Shown here: positions 15,503 through 23,582 of the stretch, in pieces
How positions within the stretch are numbered: position 1 is the first letter of the stretch
How the letters are laid out: each line of letters begins with the position of its first letter
NCBI GenBank assembly: GCA_027858345.1
Contig: JAQICX010000053.1
Span: 1-32,008, forward strand
Direction: 5' to 3'
Length of the DNA stretch: 32,008 nucleotides
From: Kiritimatiellia bacterium
GTDB lineage: Bacteria; Verrucomicrobiota; Kiritimatiellia; JAQICX01
Position numbers and translations under genes: made by a program
The notes under the pieces: model-generated
What the model was told of the DNA's origin: nothing
What the model saw: the letters and a program-made list of their open reading frames with translations, nothing else
The model's database searches: none

Positions 15503-16342
15503 TTAGTGATTCCAATAGCCAATGACTGAAGAGATATAATTCTTCATCTCTTTACGCTTCACAATTGCGTCAACAAAGCCATGGTCGTCCAAGTACTCTG
15601 CTGTCTGAAAATCATCAGGAAGCTTTTGTTTGATAGTATTTTCAATAACTCTTCGTCCTGCAAACCCAATCAATGCCTTTGGCTCGGCAATATGGATGTC
15701 CCCAACCATTGCAAAACTTGCAGAAACACCACCTGTTGTAGGATCAGTCATAACTGAAATATACGGAATACCTGCTTTATGCAATTTCTCAATTGCTGCA
15801 CAAGTTTTAGCCATCTGCATCAAAGAGATGATGCCTTCATGCATACGAGCACCACCAGAAGCAGAAAAAATTACTAATGGTCGTTTGTGATATAGGGCAT
15901 GATTTGCAGCATGTGCAATTTTTTCTCCAGTACCACTGGCAAGACTTCCACCAAGAAAACTGAAATCCATAACTCCAAGAACAATACGTGTTCCATTTAA
16001 GTTACCACTTCCTGTCACAATTGACTCTTTCAACCCCGTTTTCTTCTTTACTATAGCAGCCTTATCTAAATACTTACCTTTAGCATCTGAAAAATCCAAT
16101 GGATCTGATGTGGATACTGATGTGGACAATTCTCTAAAAGTTCCTTTATCGATCATCAAATCAATTCGCTCCCAAGCGGTCAATCTTTGATGGTAATTGC
16201 AGTTTGGGCATACTTTTATATTAGCTTCCCAATCTGTCTTATATATGTGAGCTTTGCAAGAAGGACATATTTGCCATAACTCTTCAGTAGTTACTGTAGC
16301 AACCTGCACGTCTTTCTCTTTTTTACTATTAAACCAACCCAT
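15503..16342 (-). CDS. accD: Acetyl-CoA carboxylase carboxyltransferase subunit beta
   Basis: A 279-aa AccD, the partner of AccA in the carboxyltransferase heterotetramer. The N-terminal zinc ribbon has CPSC (C26, C29) and CPNC (C45, C48), followed by 'RLTAWERIDLMIDKGTF'. The crotonase-like core has 'GVMDFSFLGGSLASGTGEKI', 'SASGGARMHEGIISLMQM' and 'DPTTGGVSASFAMVGDI'. Length is normal. I chose ATG 16342 ('MGWFN', the usual AccD start) because AAGGA lies 6 nt upstream. The upstream in-frame ATG 16348 would directly abut the AAGGA. It is the first gene of accD-accA-oadA and has a near-consensus promoter at 16421-16448. Confidence 0.95.
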   Translation of the reverse strand: MGWFNSKKEKDVQVATVTTEELWQICPSCKAHIYKTDWEANIKVCPNCNYHQRLTAWERIDLMIDKGTFRELSTSVSTSDPLDFSDAKGKYLDKAAIVKKKTGLKESIVTGSGNLNGTRIVLGVMDFSFLGGSLASGTGEKIAHAANHALYHKRPLVIFSASGGARMHEGIISLMQMAKTCAAIEKLHKAGIPYISVMTDPTTGGVSASFAMVGDIHIAEPKALIGFAGRRVIENTIKQKLPDDFQTAEYLDDHGFVDAIVKRKEMKNYISSVIGYWNH

Positions 16343-16649
16343 AATCATTCCTTCATTTTGTACTCTTTAAAAAAGATTTAAAGATTGTTCATTTTATGGT
16401 TGTAATTATTCTCTAATATTAATATATTTATTGCACAAAATATGTCAAAAAAATCAGATTAATCATCCAAATTCCATTGAATTAGATTATGCTTTTAAAC
16501 TTGGATATTCTATACAAGTTCGCTAGCCATTATCCTATATTTAGATTGATTTGTACAGGAAAAATTGGAAAAATTTGACTATTTTTTTGGAAACGAAAAG
16601 TATTTAGTAGTTAATTGCTTTGTTAGCAAACAGTTAGAAAGATTAAAAC
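16343..16649. other. Divergent promoter region between accD and rsmD
   Basis: AT-rich and gene-free. The accD promoter (16421-16448) is clear. For rsmD I see TTGACT at 16576-16581, but no -10 box at good spacing, and only a weak purine stretch (TTAGAAAGA) before ATG 16650. Confidence 0.5.
16421..16448 (-). promoter_or_regulatory. Promoter of the accD-accA-oadA operon
   Basis: On the minus strand a perfect -35 box TTGACA (16443-16448) and TATATT (16421-16426) are 16 nt apart. The predicted leader is about 70 nt, AT-rich and without obvious structure. Confidence 0.65.
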
Positions 16650-17204
16650 ATGCGTATTACAAGTGGCAAATATCGTGGTTTACCCATAAAATCACCCCCT
16701 GGCGACCGTTTAAGACCCACTCAGGACCTAGTTAGAGAGGCATTATTTGACATTTTGCGAGACAAAACAACAGATTCTGTCTTTTTGGATTTATGTGCCG
16801 GAACAGGGGCAGTAGGACTGGAAGCTCTTAGCCGTGGTGCCAGCGAGGTTTTTCTCGTAGAAAAGAACCGTGCGAACTCAAAAATCATTCAGGCAAACAT
16901 TAAAATGCTCAAGGATTCAGATCCAAAAGTAATATATGGCGATGCGGCAGTAATATTAAGATCTTTTGAGAACAGACAGAAGTTTGATATCATCTTTGCA
17001 GATCCTCCATACGAAAAACATGGAGAAAATCCCCTTCTCAAGAAAATTATAAGCATCTCCAGCAAATATGAGCTACTCAACGATGGTGGAATAATTATTT
17101 TTGAGCAGGCATCAAGAGAACAGGTTCCAGAAGCAGAAGACTTTGAAATTATAAAAGAAAAAAAGTATGGTAGAACCAAATTAACCTTCTACCAGAAAAA
17201 ATAA
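16650..17204 (+). CDS. rsmD: 16S rRNA (guanine966-N2)-methyltransferase
   Basis: A 184-aa SAM-dependent methyltransferase that modifies G966 of 16S rRNA. The sequence opens with the family signature 'MRITSGKYRGLPIKSP' and 'LRPTQDLVREALFDIL'. The SAM-binding motif I is 'VFLDLCAGTGAVGLEAL' (44-60), and the catalytic NPPY-type motif is ADPPY (117-121), the DPPY form typical of RsmD. Length is normal. It is followed after 18 nt by the acyltransferase gene, so they may share a transcript. In many genomes rsmD precedes coaD; it does not here. Confidence 0.92.
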   Translation: MRITSGKYRGLPIKSPPGDRLRPTQDLVREALFDILRDKTTDSVFLDLCAGTGAVGLEALSRGASEVFLVEKNRANSKIIQANIKMLKDSDPKVIYGDAAVILRSFENRQKFDIIFADPPYEKHGENPLLKKIISISSKYELLNDGGIIIFEQASREQVPEAEDFEIIKEKKYGRTKLTFYQKK

Positions 17205-17222
17205 ATTTTAGAATTATTACCT

Positions 17223-18251
17223 ATGATGAGAATATCTTGGATTGATTATTTAAAAGCTATAGGGATTTTCCTAGTTGTTTACGGACATACAGCTGGTGTT
17301 CTGCCATTTATGGAGAAATGGATATATTCGTTTCACATGCCACTATTCTTTTTGGTGTCAGGTTTTCTAATGAAACCAAATCGATTGGAAGGAAGCTTTA
17401 AAACATTTTTTATTAGAAGCACGAAATCATTAATGCCTCCTTACATAATATTTTCGATTATATGTTATCTTTTCTGGTTACTTATTGCCAGAAATTTTGG
17501 AATGGACAAAGAGCTGGAGGCAGCCCCAATATTTCCACTGCTTGCAATACTATACGGAACATCATCACATGCAACTATACAACTCACTCCGATTGTATTG
17601 TGGTATTTCCCTTGTCTTTACCTAGCTAAGCTGCTCTCTTATGCAGCATTCAAACCTCCAAAAACATATTTATGCATAATATTCTCTGCGTTACTCCTTG
17701 CTATAGGACTTGTAATTCCACGAAATATCGTATTGCCATTTGAGCTCGAAGATGCCCTGATAGCACAATTTTTTATAGTACTGGGCTTCTTAGCAAAGAA
17801 GAAAAATATCACGCAATACTTTTTTTCACACAAACCATACATATGGGGTGCTATATTTCTTGTGACAGGTTCAATTGCAGCAATGCTTAACGGCAGGATT
17901 GACATGCGTTCTTCCGTATACTCAAACTTTGCATACTTCATGTGCAGTTCATTGGGGATAACCTTGGGACTTGCAATCTTATGTGCACAATTGCCCAAGT
18001 GCAAACCAGCAGAAATTGTTTCAAAGAACACAATCATCATTTTCCCTCTACACTTTCTTGTATTCTCGTTTTTTAGTGCAGTTTACGTATACGTTTTTCA
18101 CAATCTTGAACTTAGAATTCTGCCATCAGTTTCATTTTTTTCATCAATAGCCAACATACTGCTGTTAATTTCAATATCGCCTATCATCAAAAAAGTATTA
18201 CCATGGGCATACGGGATAAAGTCGGAGACTGCACTGTCAAAAATCATATGA
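17223..18251 (+). CDS. Acyltransferase 3 family membrane protein
   Basis: A 342-aa integral membrane acyltransferase (PF01757), the family that O-acetylates or O-acylates sugars of peptidoglycan, lipopolysaccharide or exopolysaccharide. The N-terminus 'ISWIDYLKAIGIFLVVYGHTAG' contains the conserved catalytic-site histidine (H22), followed by 'WIYSFHMPLFFLVSGFLM', both typical. About ten hydrophobic segments follow, with a GLxxP-like end. There is no C-terminal SGNH domain. Translation may start at either of the two adjacent ATGs (17223 or 17226). The gene lies 18 nt after rsmD. An array of heptamer repeats starts 29 nt after its stop codon. The substrate is unknown. Confidence 0.88.
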   Translation: MMRISWIDYLKAIGIFLVVYGHTAGVLPFMEKWIYSFHMPLFFLVSGFLMKPNRLEGSFKTFFIRSTKSLMPPYIIFSIICYLFWLLIARNFGMDKELEAAPIFPLLAILYGTSSHATIQLTPIVLWYFPCLYLAKLLSYAAFKPPKTYLCIIFSALLLAIGLVIPRNIVLPFELEDALIAQFFIVLGFLAKKKNITQYFFSHKPYIWGAIFLVTGSIAAMLNGRIDMRSSVYSNFAYFMCSSLGITLGLAILCAQLPKCKPAEIVSKNTIIIFPLHFLVFSFFSAVYVYVFHNLELRILPSVSFFSSIANILLLISISPIIKKVLPWAYGIKSETALSKII

Positions 18252-18280
18252 AAAACATGAAAACTTAATATATGCAAGTT

Positions 18281-18322
18281 GAATATCCAATATCCAACAC
18301 GGAATATCCAATGATGAAGTAG
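18281..18322 (+). repeat. Heptamer array (GAATATC type)
   Basis: Six units in exact 7-nt register, for example GAATATC at 18281-18287 and again at 18302-18308, with CAATATC between. Confidence 0.8.
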
Positions 18323-18336
18323 TACCCCTCCGTCTC

Positions 18337-18380
18337 TCCCGCCGCCACTTTGCTTTAAAAAAAGCAAAGTGGTAGCGGGA
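18337..18380. repeat. Long hairpin in the mosaic block
   Basis: The arms TCCCGC and CCACTTTGCTTT pair with AAAGCAAAGTGG and GCGGGA: 18 bp in all, with one 2-nt internal mismatch and a short A-only loop. Both flanks have CTCC/GGAGG-type motifs. No T-run follows on either strand. Confidence 0.7.
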
Positions 18381-18387
18381 TCGCCAC

Positions 18388-18429
18388 CTCCTCCCGCAGA
18401 GCGGGACTAGCGAGCTAGCCGGGGAGGAG
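18388..18429 (-). repeat. Double-hairpin repeat, copy B
   Basis: The outer arms CTCCTCCC and GGGAGGAG enclose CCCGC-aga-GCGGG and CTAGC-ga-GCTAG. It is the reverse orientation of the copies at 6343 and 31945. Confidence 0.7.
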
Positions 18430-18538
18430 CTTTTGCGGCCTAGAGTTCAGCTGCCGGAATAACACCGGTAGTGTCGGAGACCGCAACGGCGAAGCCTGAA
18501 GCCAGCAGATTAAGGTTAAGATGGCTAAACTTTGTTAG

Positions 18539-18553
18539 TCCCGCAAAGCGGGA
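18539..18553. repeat. Small CCCGC/GCGGG hairpin
   Basis: TCCCGC-aaa-GCGGGA is a perfect 6-bp stem preceded by TTAG. It is the inner hairpin of the 44-nt repeat occurring alone. A related solo hairpin lies at 31699-31717. Confidence 0.6.
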
Positions 18554-18593
18554 TTAAAGTTGGAATAGCTCCGCAGGTATTTATTATAGATAA

Positions 18594-18621
18594 GAACACC
18601 GAACATCCAACATTCCAGTGT
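18594..18621 (+). repeat. Heptamer array (GAACATC type)
   Basis: Four 7-nt units, such as GAACACC (18594-18600) and GAACATC (18601-18607). Confidence 0.7.
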
Positions 18622-18663
18622 TGATCCGTGGCTAACATTCCTTTCATTTAACCGCTTGCTCGC

Positions 18664-18691
18664 AAAGACTGTATACTGTGAACTGTGCACT
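18664..18691 (-). repeat. Heptamer array overlapping the CotH stop codon
   Basis: On the gene strand four units of exactly 7 nt, AGTGCAC, AGTTCAC, AGTATAC and AGTCTTT, follow each other. The first two bases of the array are the AG of the stop codon TAG (18690-18692). Confidence 0.8.
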
Positions 18692-21092
18692 ATTTTTTCA
18701 GAGCATCAAGCAGTTGTTTTGACTGAACACCGAGAAAATCATATGACTGATTAAACATGGTTTCATATTCCAGTTTAATTGATTCAGAAGTTTTTGTTGC
18801 AGAAGGCCCTAGTTCAAGCAGACTACCTTCGGCATCGTACTTGTAATATGGTTCCATATTGTTCTGCAGGGTTTTAAGCATGCTTATATATTTATCACTG
18901 TCGTACTTGTTCTCAAGAAGGTAGATCAATCTTTTCTTGAAGAGTTCTGAAAACTGTGGTTTTTTTCTTGCACGTCTAAAAAGAATATATCTTGGACCAG
19001 CCAGTTGCTGAAATCCTTGTTTTTCAAAAGTTCCTTGCAACGAAGCATCCATATCCCAGCAGATAAACGACCACTGTGGTAGATTTTCCTGTTGATATTT
19101 CACAAAACACCCCTGCCCGTTATCTCCACAGCTCAGATATACAATTGTCGAAACCCATGACGCAAATTCTGTTGGATCAACGATGTTGTTAATCTGCTGC
19201 CAGGTCAATTCTTTTGAATAGCTGGATGTCTCTTTTTCCATTTTTCCCCATATTTTTTGCCATTCATTCATTGTGCCATGTTTAAGCATTTCTGCACTTT
19301 TTTCCTTAATAACATCCAAATTTTGAGTACCATAAACCTGTTCTAAATATGGCAATGAATTTGGATCTTCTTTTATAAAGCGGAATCCCATAGCGTGATT
19401 GTTAAAAAACATAAGCGATGGTATAATTCTTGGAGCGTGAACATCCGCATCTCGCATGGCTTCATACCCGATATATTCATATAGGACTTTACCACCACCA
19501 AGAACAATTGACTGAGTCAATTCCGGACCTTTGCCTTTAAACAGTTGACCATCCCAATACTTTGCTCCATATTCTCGGCGGCACTTTATTCTATACCCTT
19601 TTCGCTCTTTCAACCATCGTGATGATCGTCCCTGTATTCTAATGCCGGCATATGTATCCATATATTTGCCATCCGGATATAGAACAGCAGCATAACATGG
19701 TCTTTCACTGACAGCACGCCCCCTCTGCAATGGATTTCTGATGATTCCAAACATCTTTGACATCAAATTATAGTCATTCACCCCTACCCAGACAAGCGGC
19801 ATTTTAGGTAATGGAGCTTTCCATATTAGCTTAGAGGATACAGCACTGGAGATTGCACCATCTTTTTGAGCAACGACTTTCAACAGAACGGTATTTGTAA
19901 TTGTCAGAGGCGAGTGATACAAAGCACTATCAGAGTCAGGTTCCTGACCGTCCAGTGTGTAAAAAAGTTGAGCAACATCGTCTGAAACAATGGTTACTGA
20001 TGTTTCATTGGTGAAAACATGCTTTGAGATGATCTCAGGCATTTTCAGAATGATTGATTTATTAATTGTCGATCGTCCAATTTCAAATTTGGAATTTCCA
20101 TCACTAATTCTTGTATACGCCTGCCCTGGTTCCAGCTCAGGATAACTTACATAATCAACAGGTTGCCCGGCAGAACCATACAGAACAACAAGTTCGCCTT
20201 TGTCCTTTAAAGATAGATTACTGTTAAGATCCTGAGTCCCTTCTCCAAATTTTTCAGATGCATCAGTTAAAGTTATGGTATCAATAAAAATTGAACCAGT
20301 TTTTAAGCTTAGTGATATGTTAACATCTCCATCTAGTTTCCAGCTGCCATCAGCACTTTCGGGATTTCTCACTAAAACAATTTGATATCCTTCATTCACC
20401 CTTAAAGAGACTGCAGAACTTTCAATATTGTTTATCTTCACAGATAACTCAGCAACTGTATTAGTAAGATTCAGGGTTCTTAGCCATATGTTTGCCGACA
20501 TTGGTGAAACCTGTTTTTTGATAAAACTGATTTGATTGTTTTCAAGACTGGTTGACATCAACACACCACCATCAAAACTATCAGTAAACCCAGCCTTAAC
20601 TCGCCACCCAACATATCCACCAACAACATTTGAATCGTCAAGCATTCGATAAGACAATACATCAGTTCGTCCATCGGCAGTGACAACCAATGTTGCTTCT
20701 GGATCCAAAGTTATATCAGGAAGGAACCACTTCTGTTTTTTCTTAAATGTATCCGACAATGAGTAGCCGCTTAAAGACTGTGTTTTTTTGGATGTATTAC
20801 AAAGTTCAATCCAGTCTACAGGTCGCCCAAGCATGTCACGATATCCATTGGGACCAGCAATGCCAATTTCATTTATCATAACAGGAGCATCCATGTTCAG
20901 AAAGTTTGCACTGCGAATGGCTGATTTTGTTCTTGGCACAAACTTTTTCTTAGAAGTTTCATAACGCTTCTTGCCCAACTCAAATTTATATGGAGAGTCC
21001 ATGGTATCACTTGAGTACCACTGGTAGCATATAAACAAAAGCACTAGAAAGCAAGCAAGCAAACTAATTAAAAGTTGTAATTTTCTATTCAC
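18690..21092 (-). CDS. CotH kinase-domain surface protein with lamin-tail and chitobiase-like domains
   Basis: An 800-aa membrane-anchored protein. An N-terminal signal anchor (about 6-25) is followed by a lamin-tail domain ('VMINEIGIAGPNGYRDMLGRPVDWIELCNTS'). Next come a middle beta region, an Fn3-like chitobiase C-terminal domain ('FYTLDGQEPDSDSALYHSPLTI') and a C-terminal CotH kinase domain. CotH-like features are 'GIRIQGRSSRWLKERKGYRIK', 'FICWDMDASLQGTF' and 'RHVFRRARKKPQFSELFKKRL'-like text near the end (read here as ILFRRARKKPQFSELFKKRL). CotH proteins are atypical kinases that phosphorylate surface proteins in spore-formers; the target here is unknown. The start is GTG 21092 with no good ribosome binding site. 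It ends a five-gene cluster with VTC and DUF4956 proteins, a known association. The stop codon lies in a heptamer array. Confidence 0.85.
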   Translation of the reverse strand: MNRKLQLLISLLACFLVLLFICYQWYSSDTMDSPYKFELGKKRYETSKKKFVPRTKSAIRSANFLNMDAPVMINEIGIAGPNGYRDMLGRPVDWIELCNTSKKTQSLSGYSLSDTFKKKQKWFLPDITLDPEATLVVTADGRTDVLSYRMLDDSNVVGGYVGWRVKAGFTDSFDGGVLMSTSLENNQISFIKKQVSPMSANIWLRTLNLTNTVAELSVKINNIESSAVSLRVNEGYQIVLVRNPESADGSWKLDGDVNISLSLKTGSIFIDTITLTDASEKFGEGTQDLNSNLSLKDKGELVVLYGSAGQPVDYVSYPELEPGQAYTRISDGNSKFEIGRSTINKSIILKMPEIISKHVFTNETSVTIVSDDVAQLFYTLDGQEPDSDSALYHSPLTITNTVLLKVVAQKDGAISSAVSSKLIWKAPLPKMPLVWVGVNDYNLMSKMFGIIRNPLQRGRAVSERPCYAAVLYPDGKYMDTYAGIRIQGRSSRWLKERKGYRIKCRREYGAKYWDGQLFKGKGPELTQSIVLGGGKVLYEYIGYEAMRDADVHAPRIIPSLMFFNNHAMGFRFIKEDPNSLPYLEQVYGTQNLDVIKEKSAEMLKHGTMNEWQKIWGKMEKETSSYSKELTWQQINNIVDPTEFASWVSTIVYLSCGDNGQGCFVKYQQENLPQWSFICWDMDASLQGTFEKQGFQQLAGPRYILFRRARKKPQFSELFKKRLIYLLENKYDSDKYISMLKTLQNNMEPYYKYDAEGSLLELGPSATKTSESIKLEYETMFNQSYDFLGVQSKQLLDALKK

Positions 21093-21114
21093 AATGTTTT
21101 TTCTTATCCATTTT

Positions 21115-21142
21115 CAACACCCAATATCCATTGACGAACATT
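21115..21142. repeat. Heptamer array between DUF4956 and CotH genes
   Basis: Four 7-nt units on the plus strand, CAACACC, CAATATC, CATTGAC and GAACATT. The first two resemble the units at 18281-18301. Confidence 0.65.
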
Positions 21143-21182
21143 TTTTATATTCTTTCATATAATTTCGACAGCACCCAATTTT

Positions 21183-21878
21183 TTAAGGAATATTTGCAGG
21201 GTTGGTAAGATAAATATTCAATTTACTGAAATCAATTTTGCTCTTTATCTCGCGCTGGACTTCACTCCAGGACTTTTGAGAAACATTAGCAAATACGTAT
21301 TGAAGGCTGATTGTTCCCTCTGTTGACACAACGCTCTCCATGCGTAAACCCTTAAAGTTTTCCTTTAGATGGTTATCCAGAATGGTACCTTTTTCATCGT
21401 ACTCGCTCTCTGGAAGATTAACCAAAATAACACCACCTTTGGGAGAGCCAAAAACTGTTTTTTTTCCAATCATCTTTTTGATAACCAAACTGATGAATAC
21501 AGCGATATATAGAACGAGGACGAACATAAAATTAAATGTTGCAATGCCAATTGATGATGCGATCAACAGAAGCAAGAACCCAATTTCCTCTGGTTCTTTA
21601 ATTGGTGTTCTAAATCTGATGATGGATAGGGACCCCAGTAATCCTAATGATAAAGGCAGCGACAGCTGAACACATATAAAAAGCATTGTAACTGATGGTG
21701 AAATCAGGGCAAAAGCTCTGTGAATTTGTGAGCCCGTTGCTCTGTTTTCATAGAAAAACAGATACATTAAACTTGTTATCCACGCCACCAGTATGGATAT
21801 TAAGATACAAAACACAAATGAATACAAATCTACTGTCAGCGTACCTTCTGACGACAACTGTTTTAATAAATTATTCAT
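21183..21878 (-). CDS. DUF4956 membrane protein
   Basis: A 231-aa inner-membrane protein of the DUF4956 family. The hallmark is 'GLLGSLSIIRFRTPIKEPEEIGFLLLLIASSIG' in the second and third membrane segments. About four hydrophobic helices (20-45, 60-80, 88-115, 118-138) precede a cytoplasmic alpha/beta C-terminal domain of about 90 residues. The family is commonly encoded beside VTC-type polyphosphate polymerases and CotH proteins, as here, and may form their membrane partner, but its function is unproven. ATG 21878 has GGGAG 6 nt upstream, and the gene overlaps the end of the VTC gene by 8 nt, so translation is coupled. Confidence 0.9.
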   Translation of the reverse strand: MNNLLKQLSSEGTLTVDLYSFVFCILISILVAWITSLMYLFFYENRATGSQIHRAFALISPSVTMLFICVQLSLPLSLGLLGSLSIIRFRTPIKEPEEIGFLLLLIASSIGIATFNFMFVLVLYIAVFISLVIKKMIGKKTVFGSPKGGVILVNLPESEYDEKGTILDNHLKENFKGLRMESVVSTEGTISLQYVFANVSQKSWSEVQREIKSKIDFSKLNIYLTNPANIP

Positions 21879-22575
21879 ACGTAACTCCCATTATATTTTT
21901 TAAGCATATCTCATATTTTGAAAATGAATTTTTTCTTCCGCCAAAATCTGTTATTTTATAAAGAAGCCTAGATAGAGTTTGAGCTCCAGATCCTTTAACT
22001 TCAACCACCGCTGTTGGAGCAGCCCCACTATATCCCTTTAGTGCAATTACATCTGATATATGAGTTGCTTCGATATCATAGTCAACAGAAACTCTAAGAC
22101 CTTCCATCATATCTATATATCTGCAACGCTTATACTGAATGCAGCACACCGGTAGTATTCCATGAAACTCCAGATGCCCTTCATCCTCAAGATAATCAGA
22201 TAAATTTAGTTTTTCCGCTGTTCCAATTGGATCCCTATCTAATTTTTGAACATCAATGTCAATCTTTATTCTCTTCTTCAAAGTCCTTGTTCCGAATTTT
22301 GTTTTTATTTCCAACCACGCATTTGGGGATAGAGAACCATCTTTTTCCTCATACCAGCGTAGACGTACCTTATACTTATAATAGATACTATTTTCTTTCT
22401 GTCTGAGAAGACTGAGAGACAATGTATCAAAGTATACACTTTTTATTGTGTTTTCATAAAAAGCCGGGTCATAAGCACAGTGATGATCAAGATAACTCCT
22501 GCACATATCCACTTTTGAACGAGGTATAATATATTTAACCTCATGTCTTAAACCTTTTGATGCTTTGGAACTCAC
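21871..22575 (-). CDS. VTC-domain protein (polyphosphate polymerase-like)
   Basis: A 234-aa protein with one VTC domain, the tunnel-shaped triphosphate-metalloenzyme fold that in yeast Vtc4 makes polyphosphate from ATP. Basic and acidic tunnel residues expected for the fold are visible in 'RHEVKYII', 'KSVYFDT', 'YKYKVRLRWY', 'WLEIKTKFGTRTLKKRI' and the C-terminal 'AVVEVKGSG'. There is no membrane segment; the DUF4956 protein probably supplies that. The start is GTG 22575, sharing its first base with the TAG stop of the preceding gene, a typical coupling. The 3' end overlaps DUF4956 by 8 nt. Activity as a polymerase rather than a phosphatase is inferred from family and neighbours. Confidence 0.88.
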   Translation of the reverse strand: MSSKASKGLRHEVKYIIPRSKVDMCRSYLDHHCAYDPAFYENTIKSVYFDTLSLSLLRQKENSIYYKYKVRLRWYEEKDGSLSPNAWLEIKTKFGTRTLKKRIKIDIDVQKLDRDPIGTAEKLNLSDYLEDEGHLEFHGILPVCCIQYKRCRYIDMMEGLRVSVDYDIEATHISDVIALKGYSGAAPTAVVEVKGSGAQTLSRLLYKITDFGGRKNSFSKYEICLKNIMGVTYE

Positions 22576-23582
22576 TACTCTGATAATTCCTTATCTTCAT
22601 TTTTTTTTGCAAGTACCACACGAAAACTTGTTGTATCGCTTGCAAACGAAGGTTTCTCTATACGCCTTAATGTTACAGCAAAGCTTCCCATATAGTTATC
22701 CCATGAACCACCACGAAGAACTTTGAACTTATAGTCTGAAGACAAAAATTTATTACTTGTATTGCAATCTGGATAATCAAAATAATCATTTATGCACCAT
22801 TCCCATGCATTCCCCTGCATATCATACAAACCATATACATTTGGTTGCAATAGACCAACCGGAGAAGTAAATGCAAAACCATCTTGCCAATCAAAATGTG
22901 TGGTTGCAATTTCTTCACCATCAGGTTTTGGAGTTGAGTCCAAAACATTAGCATAAAACTTTGCATCCTGCGGATCATCACCCCAGATAAAAACAGTTGA
23001 ACTATATGCTCTAGCCGCAAGCTCCCATTCCTGCTCTGTCGGCAGACGATATTCCCAGTCTGGTTTAATAGCTCCTGCTTCATGAGCCTTCTTTGTTAAC
23101 CATTCACAATATGAGTTTGCATCGCCCCATGAAAGACACACAACGGGACAGTCGTCTGTCTGATCAAAGTCAGGGTTTGCCCATGAATAACCGGGTTGTC
23201 TTGCCCAAATCTTGTTCTTTTTGTCCCAGGTAATTGGATAATGCCCCCTATCAGCCAATGTCTTGAAATTAGTATCTTCAACAAAAGTACGATATTGAGC
23301 AACCGTTGTTTCATGCTTAGCAATATAAAAATCATTATTTATAAGCACTGGAAAAGCCTTTGAACTAAGTGTCCAATCTTTGCGACCAGTGTTTTCCTGT
23401 ATCCATTCCGTTGCGTTGGATGTTGGACCCATCATAAATTCTCTAGGTTGAATAAAAACCATTTTATGCCCATAGAAATCAATTTTCTCGTGGTGCTTTG
23501 GAGCAAGGAATATAATTGACAATGCGGCGAATACAATAATGCCTAAGAGTGTAGACAATGCACGTTTAGATAAATCACTCAT
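22575..23582 (-). CDS. SUMF1/FGE-fold membrane-anchored protein
   Basis: A 335-aa protein with an N-terminal membrane anchor (about 8-26) and an extracytoplasmic formylglycine-generating-enzyme-like (SUMF1, C-type-lectin-like) domain. Typical pieces are 'FYIAKHETTVAQYRTFVEDT', 'PVVCLSWGDANSYCEWLTKKA', 'YRLPTEQEWELAARA', 'VYGLYDMQGNAWEWCINDYF' and 'VLRGGSWDN'. The segment after RGGSWDN lacks the paired cysteines that true formylglycine-generating enzymes use, so sulfatase activation is unlikely; a binding or structural role is more probable. No sulfatase is nearby. It overlaps the SGNH gene by 8 nt, has AAGGA before ATG 23582 and shares one base with the VTC start. Confidence 0.88.
   Translation of the reverse strand: MSDLSKRALSTLLGIIVFAALSIIFLAPKHHEKIDFYGHKMVFIQPREFMMGPTSNATEWIQENTGRKDWTLSSKAFPVLINNDFYIAKHETTVAQYRTFVEDTNFKTLADRGHYPITWDKKNKIWARQPGYSWANPDFDQTDDCPVVCLSWGDANSYCEWLTKKAHEAGAIKPDWEYRLPTEQEWELAARAYSSTVFIWGDDPQDAKFYANVLDSTPKPDGEEIATTHFDWQDGFAFTSPVGLLQPNVYGLYDMQGNAWEWCINDYFDYPDCNTSNKFLSSDYKFKVLRGGSWDNYMGSFAVTLRRIEKPSFASDTTSFRVVLAKKNEDKELSE

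Larger units (their letters stand above)
18252..18689. other. Repeat-filled gap between convergent genes
   Basis: No gene in this 438-nt stretch between the convergent acyltransferase and CotH genes. It contains three heptamer arrays (18281-18322, 18594-18621, 18664-18691), a long hairpin (18337-18380), the double-hairpin repeat copy B (18388-18429) and a small hairpin (18539-18553). Confidence 0.8.

Noticed and set aside
22790-23335. Alternative minus-strand frames inside the SUMF1-like gene
   Set aside because: They are out-of-frame shadows of a continuous gene with clear family motifs.
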